Of a DNA stretch of 16,445 bases, positions 1 through 9,744 are shown one piece after another; position 1 is the first letter of the stretch; every line of letters begins with the position of its first letter. This stretch comes from Xanthoparmelia taractica (taxonomy: Eukaryota; Ascomycota; Lecanoromycetes; Lecanorales; Parmeliaceae). The translations under genes were made by a program, and so were the position numbers. The notes beneath the pieces are model-generated. The model ran no database searches. It was not told where the DNA came from and was given only the letters and a program-made list of their open reading frames with translations. Location: NCBI GenBank assembly GCA_033085395.1, contig JANQBS010000524.1, forward strand, positions 1 through 16,445. Direction: 5' to 3'.

Positions 1-294
1 CGTTGGGACGGCCCAATCAACTATCTACAGTACTGCTTGGTCCCGATGTGTATGCCTTCATGAATGAGAACACTAACAAGGAATACATAAAATATGATGA
101 GACATTTGAAGAGCCAATTTTGTACAAACGCAGTAGCTATCATGCCTGATACTGAGATATAGTTGCCTCCAAAAATAATTTCAATAGTCCTCTCATCATA
201 CCCACAAGAACGCCTTTGACAACATGAAGGGCGCTCTCAAACTTATACCATATCACACACCTCAACCTCCACTCACCCCGCCCCCCTTCCCACA

Positions 295-308
295 CCCCCC
301 CCCCCCCC
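295..308. repeat. Poly-C homopolymer (C14)
   Basis: Fourteen consecutive C residues, embedded in a C-rich, purine-poor strand from about 258 to 310. This is a low-complexity tract prone to length variation and to sequencing error, so the exact length should be treated cautiously. Confidence 0.9.
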
Positions 309-431
309 TTCGGAGCTACTCTACTAACAGCCTCAACCTCAACCTCGAACCCAGGTGAACGCAGCCAAGCAAGAAAATGACCCTCCCATATCATCAAATC
401 CCGCCTTCAACGAGCCCTCACAAAAAAGCGT

Positions 432-451
432 CATAGCATAGCATAGCATAG
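432..451. repeat. (CATAG)4 microsatellite
   Basis: Four perfect tandem copies of CATAG followed by TAGCCAGCCAG. It lies in noncoding spacer and no function is suggested. Confidence 0.85.
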
Positions 452-1452
452 TAGCCAGCCAGAACTGAAAACCCCTGCCGAGAGGTCCCGAGGGAAATGT
501 TACTGGAAATATATTCATCTATCAATCTACACACACCAGCACAAGGTAATTGACCGCTTCTCAACCAGAGGGAAAGGAAAAGGTCCCGGATCTCCTTCAA
601 CCTCCGCTGGCTTTTCGAATGTCAGTTTGCTAGACTCATATAATCCATTCCATAATTCAAACAGAGTATACGAAGTACGCCGCAGAAAAAGAACGCGGAT
701 CGGAAAAGGCGGCCAGCCATTAATTCAAGGACATCATTACTATCATAAGTCCACGTATGTAAACAACCCCTTTCCAGGGACACATATATAGAGTCGGGCA
801 TGCCCAGATGACGCGGTCTTCGCTAAAGACCAATTGAAAACAGAAAAGGTAAACAAGGAAGGGGATCGAAGAATTGCTGATGATGGCCGGTTGCAGCCGA
901 CAGCGCCTTGCCTTCCACAAGTGACGTCTTAGCGATAAGCACGAGACACCAAATTCGAGATAAGTAGGAGGAACGTCAAATTTCTGAAAATCACAGGCTA
1001 CAAGGTACGAGTACGCTTCTTCACTTTACCACCGCGTTGCGTAGAAGCAAGAGCAGCTTGAGGTTGATGGGTGGGTCTTATGTATAGTGATCTTCGTATG
1101 TTAGGCAACACGCGGAAGAAGCGAAAGTCCCCCCTTTCTCGCGACCAGGCTATGGCGGCGAAAGAGAGAGGCATTGTTGTCCCTGCTTACAGTCACCTCG
1201 GAGCCTCGCTCGCGTGTTATTGGATGGAGGAAATATGGAAGCTACGCACAACCTGCCAATCAAACTGTCGCAAGTTGAATATGTTGAAAGTAAGATATTA
1301 CTTTAGCTAAGCTAAGATCACATCTGAGCCTCAACCTTGGATACGGATGAAACCAATACTGTCAGGACTCTCCTGCCCGTGCAGCAATGCTGGAAATGAT
1401 ACGTCCCAAGTGTAGAAGGTATGATAGTGTCTAGGTCCAAGGGTCCGTTACC

Positions 1453-4351
1453 TTAGAGGTTGTTCTCCTGCTTGAACTTCTCCCACGCTTCATTCAACGT
1501 TGCGAAAACAGCAGCACTGATCATCTTCTGTTCTGTAGTCGCCGTCGTAGGTAGCTTTGGCCACGGTCAGCTACACTAGCACCCTGAGCCTGAGGAGCAG
1601 ACCGCTCACCTTATCCGGATGCACCTTCGCAATCCCCTTCATGTAATTGATCTTCACCTTGCCAGGCATTAAAAGATCCCCCATCCCGATCTCTTTCCAC
1701 CCGCTTCCTTCCCAGAGAACATTTTGCAAGGTCGATAATAAGGCTCTTAGATTGCTCTCTTTCCCCAATCGCCACTTTTTGACCCGCGAATCAACAACGT
1801 CCGCAAGCGCGAATTTCTCATCATCTGCACGGTCCGCTGCAGCATTCGCTGCTCGCAGCCTGGAGACCGCCTCCGCCGACTGTGCTGATTCGGGCGCGAG
1901 GTCTCCCAATGCGGAGACTTTTGGCCTTGGTTTTGGAGCGGCTGGTTTGCGCGCAGCAGAGGGTTTCGGCTGTGACGGCACCGCTGTAGCTTTCTCGCAT
2001 CTGTCCCTTCCGGCAATGCTATTTGCACCTCCCACGCCTGCTTCTACGCAACCCTTCCAGACTGCGGCTGCTTGAGACCAGCGCTCCAATTGTTCCAAGG
2101 CCTCAGCTTGCCGTGTCATCGCCTTCTCCCAGTAAGTGATCATTGGCTTGATGCCTCCATCGCTGCCAAGGTCAACGGTCTCTGAAGCTCCTCTTGAAGG
2201 CCCGATTAGATCGAGAACAGCTTTAGCGTCCGCGATTGCGGCTTTGAGGTCACCCGTTCTGAGATGTGCAAGGGCACGATTGGTGTGAAGGGGAAGGATC
2301 AGAGGATGAGTGGGAGGAACGGTAGCGATGCCAGTCGAATATGCCGTTGTAGCAAGTGCATAGTCGCCTCGTTTAAAGGCCAAGGTGCCTTCTTGGCGGG
2401 ATTTTGTTGAGGCTTGCAGAGCAAAAGGGGAAAGGGCGGGAATGTTTCGTTTAGGTGGAGGTGGACGTGTTGGGAGGGCAGTTGTGGGACGCTTGACAGC
2501 TTGAACACCAGGAGTCTGGCGAGACGATGTTGGTTCAGGTCGATATGAAGACTGAGAGGAGTCGAACAGAAGATCCGGTTCCTGCTCCGTGGGTGGCCTT
2601 TTAGGCGTCGTCTTCTTTCTCCGTGCTGGGCTGACGTACGCTTGAGAAGCTTCTTCCTCTATAGCTTGCCTACTCAGCTTCGCTCTCGGGTCTCGACCCG
2701 GTTGCATTTGCATGAATCTAGGCTGAGGCATTGACTTTTTCTGAGGTTCTCTCGATTGTGATAGTGGCGGTGGTTCTGAAATTTGTTGAGGTACATCTGC
2801 TTTCGGCCGGGACTTTCGCGGAGGCGGACGAGAATCGGCCTCGAGCATCAAAGCTTCGTCCGTGACATCCAGCTGCGTTTTCCGCGCTGTTGGTTGCTGT
2901 TGTACCTTCTCGGCTGTCCGATCATGGTCGCTAACGCCGGGGTCTCGGTATGAAGACCTTTGCTTTCGTGGGCCTGCTTCTGGTTGAGAATCTTTCATCC
3001 ATTTGGGTTGGTTAGAATCACTGTCGGAATTGAACTCGGCGACCGCCTGATTCAGCTTCTTGGTTCCTGTCTTCCAAAGTGTATTGGCGGTCTTGAACAT
3101 TTTTGTTCCAATCTCGGCTGCGTACTGCGAAGGGTCTTTTTCTCCGTTCGCAGGCGATCTGCTATCCTGCCGTCGTTGGCTGGTTTCACTTCGCTCCTGC
3201 TCTCGCATCCAAGCTGGCTTTGCCGAGCCACCATCTGAGCTCTTTTGACGCCTAATCGCGCTTTTCGACTGTTGTAACCCGTTGTTAGCGCCAGGGCCTT
3301 TTCTTTGGCGCTGCGGTTGCGACGTCTTCCGAGACTCTTCATGTGCTTGGTTCAACAACCACCCTACAGCAGCCTGAACATCCGTACCGCTTTCAGTAGC
3401 CTCGAGGGCTACTCTCGATCGCTCCGGGGTAAATCCCATTTCTACCAGCTCCGCAACCGCCCTATCCTGGGGATGGAGGGCACCGTCACTTGTAGGTTCT
3501 GGGGCCTCCTCTGCTCTACGCTCCGGCTTGGAAAACTCGGAGACAGGGCGACCTAAAAGTCCAAGTACATCATCGTCGTCATCATTTCTCCCGTTGATGA
3601 TTGCGTGTTTTTTTGGCTTATCGCCATATCCGTTCGTACCAAGCCCAAAAGGGTCATCATCACTTTCTACGGTATGATGTCCACTGCTTCTGTCGGGGCT
3701 TTTGAACGTAGAGCTCAGATTCGCGGCACCTAAACCAGTACTGGGAGATAACAAGGGCGGCGACATATGGCTAGATCTATCAACCGGTGTCGAAGCATTA
3801 AAGGCCGAAAATAAATCGCTGTTTTCGTCTACGGAAGCCTTGGCGGGTGGGGGAGCAGGTATATTTGCAAAGGGTTTATTGATGACTTTCGATAGCGCTT
3901 GTCCTCCATATTCATTTGTAGCCGTATAGGTTGGAGGAGAGGTAAACCCGTTAGGTGTAGTCCTCCCATCGCCCAAGATTCCCCAAGATGCTGCCTGCAC
4001 ACTACCAAAGCGTGCGTCGAATTCTCTCCTCTTCTCCGCCTCTTGCCTTGCCTTTTCCTCTTGTAATTGTTTCTGCTGCTCCTGTAGCGATAGGTTCTTC
4101 GTTGATTGTTGACTTTTGAAGGCCACCAAGCTGGCGAAACTGTCATTGGCGGGCGTTGAACCGTTGCTTCTTGGGGGAACATTGAGTGGCAATTGCCCAA
4201 TACTGCCAGTTGGTTGGAATACTGAAGGCGTAGAAGTTCCTGATAGAGGAGGGGTTAGATGTGGAAAATAGTTGCCTAAGGCTTGGGGATGTTGCCGGCC
4301 TGCTGGGGATGCTTTGGAAGGCGCCCAATCCACGCCCGATAGGTCATCCAT
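1453..4351 (-). CDS. swa2: Auxilin/Swa2-like J-domain protein (UBA-TPR-J)
   Basis: Predicted cofactor of Hsp70 in uncoating clathrin-coated vesicles, acting in the cytosol. Two exons, 4351-1610 and 1554-1453, give 947 aa. A disordered N-terminal half contains a Gln/Glu/Lys/Arg-rich helix (about 87-116), a DPF motif (233-235), an acidic DDDDDVLGLLG patch (257-267) and a clathrin-box-like DLLFD (593-597). A UBA domain spans about 296-336 with its MGF loop at 305-307. TPR-type helices lie at about 645-770. A C-terminal J domain (about 855-947) carries HPD at 911-913. The UBA-TPR-J order is that of yeast Swa2. A phase-0 intron falls directly after HPDK; reading through it would end the protein 12 codons later and lose the last J-domain helix, whereas splicing adds 33 residues ending in NEAWEKFKQENNL, typical of this family. 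The start has A at -3 and G at +4 and opens with MDDLSGVDW. Identification is from domain order and motifs; no alignment was run. Confidence 0.93.
1555..1609 (-). other. swa2: Spliceosomal intron in the auxilin-like gene (55 nt)
   Basis: On the minus strand the donor is GTGAGC immediately after the AAG codon of HPDK, a branch-like GCTGAC lies near the 3' end, and the acceptor is CCAAAG. Splicing is phase 0 and joins HPDK to LPTTATTEQKM. Without removal the frame stops at 1571. Confidence 0.88.
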
Positions 4352-4488
4352 ACTGGAGGAATAGAAGTCATCGAATTGACAGCATATTCACGAAGGTGTC
4401 AATCAACGGCGTTCAATGATTTGAAGCCGAAGAGAGAGATGTACAGGTCATCCTTGGGAGGTTTGGGCTGATGTTTCGATGCCAAGAA

Positions 4489-4511
4489 CGCCAAGCTTTC
4501 AGCCACAGCCG
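4489..4511. repeat. Duplicated upstream element, copy 1
   Basis: CGCCAAGCTTTCAGCCACAG followed by CCG. It recurs at 4693-4716 with a single extra C (23 of 24 positions). Both copies lie 140-365 bp upstream of the auxilin-like start codon, where a promoter is expected, and both are preceded by GATGCC within about 15 bp. A regulatory role is inference only. Confidence 0.75.
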
Positions 4512-4692
4512 CCATAGAGGAAGGTAAGACCAACCTTCTATAATTTTTGGTTGTTAATCATCTTGCTCTCAGATGACTCCCACGTCAACAAATGCGGATA
4601 GGCATGCTTGTAGTGAGTCTGCAGCATATGATACTCAAGAACGGATGATATGAAAGATTGAGCATAGCGTCGTGAAAGATGCCCTGGTTGTG

Positions 4693-4716
4693 CGCCAAGC
4701 CTTTCAGCCACAGCCG
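4693..4716. repeat. Duplicated upstream element, copy 2
   Basis: Second copy of the element at 4489-4511, in the same orientation, 204 bp further upstream of the auxilin-like gene, with one extra C in the CC of AAGCC. Confidence 0.75.
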
Positions 4717-6418
4717 TTAGTTCGTGTGATACCTAGTCCTTTCTTATTCGGCCGCTTTCGTGGTTGCCGGAGCTTTGCGAAATCTGCTATGACCTTGTGA
4801 ACATGAAATTATACACCCATGTATCAAAGGACTCGTTTGCTAACCCTAAGACAATCAAACGATGAGGACGAGTTGATGGGATTAGAACCTAGAATATGGG
4901 GCGGGTGACTTGACGACTGATCGTTTAAAAATATTGCAACAAGACACTACCGCACTGAGCAGAGATGCTACGAGGTAAAGATCGACGTAAGGGGTTGTAT
5001 ATCTGCAGAGCTATTAAAGGATACTTTCTAGGCTGTCATATTTCATGACGTTGCGCAACATGTGGGCACTGACTATGTAATGGGCTAAGTTTTTGGTTTA
5101 TAAAGCACTGCTTTCAAATAACCATGTCTTATATATACATCATGGGCCAATCAGGTTACTCAGTGATTCTTTACTCATAATAAGCAGGGACTCCTACCTA
5201 GCTATGTGCCGGTCTTACCGCCAGATTGCGCAAGAGAAGATAAGTTCCAACAGTTAAGGAGTATTCCTTTCCTTCGCGCATCAGATTATGGATATAGACC
5301 TCAACGTATTGCTGTATCTGCGATAATCCTTGTGAATAACATCACACGAGAAAGATTTCGTTTACCAACGAAGACACAAATCCTCTCTTTCTTTCCTTTC
5401 CTGGTTTCTTTCGTTGGTATGCCATGGATTGGTAGGGTGCACGATTCAGATTGACGAAAATGGCCCCTAATTCAACTTATTCCAATTCAACAACGAGGAT
5501 ACCCATAACAAAATCTGCAACTTCGAGCTTTTTTTTCCCTCAAACAGATTCATAAGTTTAAGGAACAATATATTGGTGTAGAGGTTGTTGTTCAAAAGTT
5601 ATTGCGGTGCCAAATATGGCTTTTTGATGTTCTGCCAAGACCTTGTGCACCAAAGTGGCCAATCCATGGGATATGTCACCGGATATCAGTTCTGCCTACT
5701 AAAGATATCGGTTCGTGAAGATGATTGGAAAACTTTCTCAATATCATATCAGCAAACGTCAGACCATTGACTCGAGTTATTTCCTCGCAGGTGGTGCGTT
5801 CATCTCTATGCTATGAAATCGCTCGTTTGTTGACCCTTTGTCGAACCTTTGTCGAGCGCGTCTACGGCTGAGCCATATGGTGACCATGATCCTCCGAGAA
5901 AATCGAGCCCATACATATTTCTTGTCCCATGCCCGACGATCCTCCAGATCCTCAAAACCAGGCAAATTTTGCGTCTTCGGTAACACACCCTCCCAGTCTA
6001 AACACCGATCCACCCCTGAGCCCGATACTCCGGCTAAGGGCCGACCCCCTAGCGATAGATCTACTTTCAATCCGTGGAACGCATCGGCCGATCAGGTGTT
6101 GACAATCACTGAGGCGCTTGCACCACTCTAGAATCTAGCACGAGTCCATATCCAAAAGGTCATTTCCAAGCGAACGTATCCTTGCACACTATACGGATAG
6201 GGGGCATTTTAGCTTACGTTGTGCTGGAATCTCACGTAAGTCCCGTTAAGATCCTAAGACAGGGAAACTATTGACCGATAGCTAGTTGGAACACCCTTCG
6301 CCGAGACAGCCGCAGCAGCCTTATGTTGGGCAAAAAGCTTGAATATCGTATGGATGCCGCAGCTGCTTCCTAATTTATTTCCTAATCAGATAAGACGATG
6401 CCGAGCATAATGTCCCTA

Positions 6419-6441
6419 ATACTTCGTACCAGGCGAAGTAT
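6419..6441. repeat. Small inverted repeat around TACTTCG/CGAAGTA
   Basis: Eight-base arms ATACTTCG and CGAAGTAT flank a seven-base loop. The same ACTTCGTAT-type word recurs as a direct pair at 9007-9015 and 9024-9032. This looks like dispersed low-complexity sequence rather than a terminator. Confidence 0.6.
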
Positions 6442-7158
6442 CAAGCCAGAGTGATGTTGCTAGCGTAAGGTATACGTCATAATGCGTGCGCTTGCGTAGG
6501 GTTGCATAATGCATAGTACCGCAATAACAGACACCCCCCCCTCTGGTGATAAATCTCTTTGCAGCCTTCTCAGCCTCGGTCTACGGCAATGCGGTACGTA
6601 CCGGTGGTCCGTATCAGCGTGTTCGCTACTCGGGCGATTTTTCTTCAGTCCTCCTGCGTGGGCTACTGCTCCTTTCCGATTGGTACACTACGCCGTGGGC
6701 TAACTACACCACTAGCATTTCGACTACGGCACAGTATTAAGCAGTGAGCTTTCTTTAGACTCGGCGTGCTGTTCTTTTCGCTCTTTTCTGTGCCTCTTTT
6801 TGTTCGCTTCGCTGGCTGGTGGGTGGGGTGGAGCTGGGGAGTCGGATTGGATTGAAATCCTAAACAAATGGAAAAGTCCTAATGTAAGCTTTGCCCAAAC
6901 GGCTAGTTACGAAAGATTGACCAGTGAAAATAGAGAGAGATATGGCAAACGCCAGAAATTGGTGTGAAACGCTACTGACGATCCTCCATATACCGTGAAC
7001 GAGAACGTAGGACTTCGCGTTTGCTGCGCTCTAAAGTATATGAGAATCAACCCTTTTCGTCCCGCCGTAATTTTTCTGCGTAAGTATCCCACTGCTGCTC
7101 CACAAGACCTCACCACCTTTCCAGCCACCTCATCTATACCAATTTTTCGTTTTTGCCT

Positions 7159-8464
7159 TCATCGGTGACCCCTTTCAACATCGAATTGCTCCAAACTCGT
7201 ACCAGGCTCTTTCCCGTCCACCGTACCATCGTAACTCCAGAGTGGATACAACCGACTCATGATATTAGGCCCTTTCAGCGGCTTATCGTCGCTAATTCTT
7301 TCCGAGGAGGAACGTAGAGAGCGGTGGAACGTGCCTTTGAAGCCGCTCGCGAGATCATACAGGTATCCCTTGAATTTAGATTGCACGGGCTGCATGACGG
7401 GGACACAGGCAAGAATGATGCCGAGGTCGGGTTCCAAGCTCGCCCAGAGGGCGCCAAAGCCAGTGAGATAATCGATGTCGCCATTTTTTAAATTATTCAC
7501 GGTGGCTATGCGGAGGGCAGAAATGATGCAGGCGCTAGGAGGTCGATTAGTGAACTCTGGATGAGGGTATAGAGGTGTTTGCAAGACGCGGATTGATCTC
7601 CGTCTGATACTTACAGGAATCCCACTCCAAATATCAGGGTCAATTCAATTTTCTTCGAGACCCTCATCTTGATTATGTGGTCAGCAATTGGATTGGAAAC
7701 GTAGGAAAAGGTAGGGAAATGGCGGCGGACCTGTAAACCCCAAAGCAAGGGGAGAGGCCAGACAAGTATAACAACATCGAACCCCATGTTTATTCCACTT
7801 GTGACTATAAAGAAAAGCAATCGATCCACACAGGTACCGGCAATGCTCGGATTCCACATTATGGCCATAGGGCGACACATAGCCAAGCCGGCCACTATCA
7901 CCGACAAACCGAAGCAGAAGACCAAGGCGAGTAAGATATATGTCGCAACTTTGAAGGTCCGATTGCTCCGGAATATCGCGAGGTAAAGCAATAGGATGCC
8001 AATCTTGACAGTAGTGATACAGGCACCCCATAGCACTATAAATGGAACAGATGTCTATCGTTATCGTTGCTTAGCAAAAAGGTCTCAATCCACTTTTTGT
8101 CTTTCTGTCAGGTTGACTTGGGTCTGGCTTACTTTTGCTAGAATGACCAGCTCCCTGTTCGTCACGAATTGCTCATGCTGACCGTCGGCTGCTGCGGTAC
8201 AGCCCACAACGTTCAAGATTGTCATACCCCACGTAAACACCTGGTCAAAAGCATCTGTGAGCCAATGCAAGAGATGCTGGAGAAGGACAATTGGTGTCGT
8301 ACAAGAGCTATCAAGATGGCATGATCGTTCGCTGCAGGCGAGATTTCCTTCGCAGACCGTGACCAGAAACGGCCCCAGACAGCCAGACTGGTGAGAACAG
8401 AGAAGACAACGATAAGGACAAGTACGGTGATACCCAGACTATCAGAAGAGGTGATGGGTGCCAT
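7159..8464 (-). CDS. Seven-transmembrane fungal rhodopsin-like (SAT4/PTH11-related) membrane protein
   Basis: Five exons (8464-8303, 8240-8133, 8054-7731, 7667-7615, 7534-7159) give 340 aa. Seven hydrophobic segments fall at about 11-31, 47-68, 92-118, 127-150, 168-198, 205-225 and 238-266, followed by a polar 74-residue tail. Family marks visible are C150-R-P, WNP at 157-159 and C165 in the loop between segments 4 and 5 (a likely disulfide pair), PLPLLWGLQM at the end of segment 5, the KKIELTLIF start of segment 6, CIISALRI after it, and the acidic SLEPDLGIILACVP in segment 7. These are typical of the fungal 'rhodopsin domain' integral membrane family (PF20684-type), distinct from retinal opsins; I see no retinal-binding lysine in segment 7. 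The ligand and role are unknown; some relatives resemble PTH11 receptors, but a CFEM domain is absent here. The start has G at -3 and +4. The gene is about 1 kb from the RIP block but shows no premature stops. Confidence 0.9.
7535..7614 (-). other. Intron 4 of the rhodopsin-like gene (80 nt)
   Basis: Consensus donor GTAAGT, branch CACTAATC, acceptor CCTAG, phase 2. Splicing joins GVGF-L to ACIISALRI within transmembrane segment 6; the unspliced frame stops at once (TAA at 7613-7611). Confidence 0.9.
7668..7730 (-). other. Intron 3 of the rhodopsin-like gene (63 nt, stop-free)
   Basis: Donor GTCCGC (weak), branch GCTGAC, acceptor ATCAAG, phase 0. It is a multiple of three with no in-frame stop, so the unspliced frame also stays open. 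Splicing restores PLPLLWGLQ|MRVSKKIELTL, the arrangement expected in the family; retention would insert 21 residues between segments 5 and 6. Confidence 0.82.
8055..8132 (-). other. Intron 2 of the rhodopsin-like gene (78 nt)
   Basis: Donor GTAAGC after ELVILAK, acceptor GATAG before ACATCTGTT, phase 0. It contains an in-frame stop if retained. The branch site is not obvious. Splicing joins LAK to TSVPFIVLWG, the start of transmembrane segment 3. Confidence 0.8.
8241..8302 (-). other. Intron 1 of the rhodopsin-like gene (62 nt)
   Basis: Donor GTACGA, acceptor GACCAG, with a possible branch GCTCAC about 16 nt from the end. Phase 0. The nearer acceptor CACAG (8255) would put exon 2 out of frame, so the GACCAG site was chosen; it joins HAILIAL to VFTWGMTILNVVG, completing transmembrane segment 2. 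Confidence 0.75.
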
Positions 8465-8597
8465 GTCAAGTTGGTCTAATAATGAAATTGATGTCAGGTG
8501 GAAGATTCGTGCAATACCGGGTCTTTTCTTGGAACTCTTGAAAGAGATTGAGCAAGCGACGGCTTCGTCTCATCCAGCCGGCGCTGATGATTGAATA

Positions 8598-8604
8598 TTA
8601 TATA
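8598..8604 (-). promoter_or_regulatory. Candidate TATA box for the rhodopsin-like gene
   Basis: TATATAA on the minus strand, about 134 bp upstream of the start codon at 8464. This would put initiation roughly 100 bp before the ATG. It is based on position and motif only. Confidence 0.4.
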
Positions 8605-8920
8605 GAAAGACAATTGAAGGATGCAGGTCGCTGCGAGGAAACGGATGAGGCATTATGTGGCACGGAGAGCAAAAAGACCCTCGTAAGCGAGGATCTCTCT
8701 AATGTACTCTCCCCACATCGATACAAGTAAGAACGACCTCGATTACAAGCATGGTTAAGATTGCGTGAGTGGATGGTTCATGCTCGGTTAAGGATGCATG
8801 AGGATAATTCATGCTCTTGTTCAGGGCTGGATTCTGCAGAGAACGGATCCGACTACCAGATTCTAACAGCAGGATACCTTTTGGTATGAATCAAAGACGT
8901 GGGTGTGCTCGGGCATACAG

Positions 8921-8985
8921 CTCGGCAGGCGTAGACGAAAACTCGACAGGGGTAGAAATATGCAAAGCGAACTCATCCGGGGTCG
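8921..8985. repeat. Three degenerate copies of a 21-base-type repeat
   Basis: Related units of the form (A/G)CTCGRCAGGGGTAGAA can be seen at about 8921, 8941 and 8970; on the plus strand they would encode SSAGVDE, NSTGVE and NSSGVE. The spacing is irregular. It could be a relic of a repetitive coding segment on either strand or a decayed minisatellite. Confidence 0.4.
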
Positions 8986-9346
8986 AATCAAGATTTCGGG
9001 GCTTACTTCGTATCGAGCATAATACTTCGTATCCGTCACAATACTTGTTAGCGTTAGGCTGTCCTAGGAGGACCCTGAGAAAGCTGATTTTGTCCGCAGT
9101 CTAACTAGCTACTATACTATAAAGCGTATAGTGATATCGAGAAAGAGCTACCTTAGTACCCTACGAAAGACGCGTATTTTCTAGAGACGCTAGAAATCTT
9201 TACCTTAGTGCGACGCTAATGGCTATTGTAACGGATACGAAGGGCGTTCCATTGAATTCACAATGCCAAGCCTAGATCCACCGGCCATCCCTTGGCCTGT
9301 TTTCAAGGGCAACCTTATTTTTGCGCTAGGCATTAGTTCATTCGGC

Positions 9347-9405
9347 AGTGTCACTTAGCTCCTCCCACCACCAAATTTTGGTTGTGAGAGGAGCTGAGTG
9401 ACACT
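9347..9405. repeat. 59-bp foldback (near-perfect inverted repeat)
   Basis: Arms of 28 bp at 9347-9374 and 9378-9405 pair at 25 of 28 positions around a three-base centre (ATT); the arms begin AGTGTCACT and end GTGACACT. Two of the three mismatches are C/T differences. The sequence is GC-normal although it sits next to AT-rich DNA. No flanking target duplication is evident. It may be a tiny foldback transposable element or the paired ends of a larger deleted element. Confidence 0.85.
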
Positions 9406-9744
9406 TAATATTCTACAGTACTCCTACAGTGCTGCGTTGCTCCCACTATTGAAGATATCGCGATTTACGCTATTTAGCCAATCAGCACTCGATTTGCCAT
9501 AGGGCTAGCATTATAGACTAGTCTTATAAGTAATTCTTTAATTCACTATGACTTCATTAGATAGTAATATATAAATATTCAACGATTAATGATTTATAGT
9601 TAATTCGATCTTCTGCTCCTCTTATTCAATCTTAGAGACTTTATTAAATATCTTAATAGTCGCTCTCTCTTCGTTCTTGTTCTCTATATCGTCGTCGTCG
9701 TTATTTTCGAGAAATAAGACGAAGCTATTACTGTCACGAAAAAC

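Larger units (their letters stand above)
1..1452. other. Intergenic spacer, no supported gene
   Basis: This stretch lies downstream of the minus-strand auxilin gene and should hold its 3' UTR at the right-hand end. Open frames here are short (85 codons or fewer), lack recognisable domains and are composed of low-complexity or repetitive residues. A pyrimidine-rich tract, a C14 run and a pentanucleotide microsatellite sit at about 250-450. No tRNA-like A/B box pair was seen. Bases 1-140 could be the edge of a transcript from outside the window, but nothing in them is recognisable. Confidence 0.6.
4352..7158. other. 2.8-kb intergenic region, no supported gene
   Basis: Lies between two minus-strand genes, so it contains the promoter and 5' UTR of the auxilin-like gene (right of 4351) and the 3' UTR of the rhodopsin-like gene (left of 7159). 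All open frames are under 100 codons, overlap in several frames and show no domain or splice-extendable homology that I recognise. Notable local structure is a duplicated 23-24 bp element at 4489/4693, a C8 run at 6534-6541 and a small inverted repeat at 6419-6441. A short coding-like stretch at 5929-6102 is treated under findings. Confidence 0.55.
8465..9440. other. Boundary zone between genic DNA and AT-rich block
   Basis: Upstream region of the rhodopsin-like gene grading into RIP-affected DNA. Normal base composition persists to about 9060; TA-rich words (CTACTATACTATAAAG) appear from about 9105, and the composition is clearly AT-dominated after about 9440. It contains an imperfect direct repeat (8771-8789 and 8802-8820, both with TTCATGCTC), degenerate repeats near 8921-8985 and the foldback at 9347-9405. 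A 97-codon open frame at 8811-9104 (+) has no recognisable domain and is not called as a gene. Confidence 0.6.

Noticed and set aside
1071..1310. 79-codon plus-strand open frame in the left spacer
   Set aside because: No recognisable domain, no supporting splice-linked neighbours and ordinary spacer composition; length is within chance expectation.
1647..2075. 142-codon plus-strand open frame antisense to the auxilin-like gene, plus other overlapping frames at 2960-3929
   Set aside because: They lie wholly inside a well-supported minus-strand coding exon, show no domain, and arise from its codon composition.
5206..5770. Two open frames (82 and 61 codons) on the plus strand
   Set aside because: The first starts at GTG rather than ATG, neither has a recognisable domain, and neither extends through plausible introns.
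5777..6131. Overlapping 97-codon frames on both strands
   Set aside because: Mutually exclusive frames without domain support; only the shorter 5929 frame is mentioned, as a low-interest possibility.
6509..6747. All three plus-strand frames open together over about 200 bp
   Set aside because: The simultaneous openness comes from few TA-containing stop words in a GC/pyrimidine-rich stretch; none of the three translations looks like a protein.
7159..8464. Light-sensing microbial rhodopsin
   Set aside because: The seven-helix pattern matches the fungal SAT4/PTH11-related family, and no retinal-binding lysine is visible in the last helix.
8811..9104. 97-codon plus-strand frame at the boundary
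   Set aside because: Starts with a weak context, has no domain and runs into RIP-affected sequence; only its internal repeats are worth noting.
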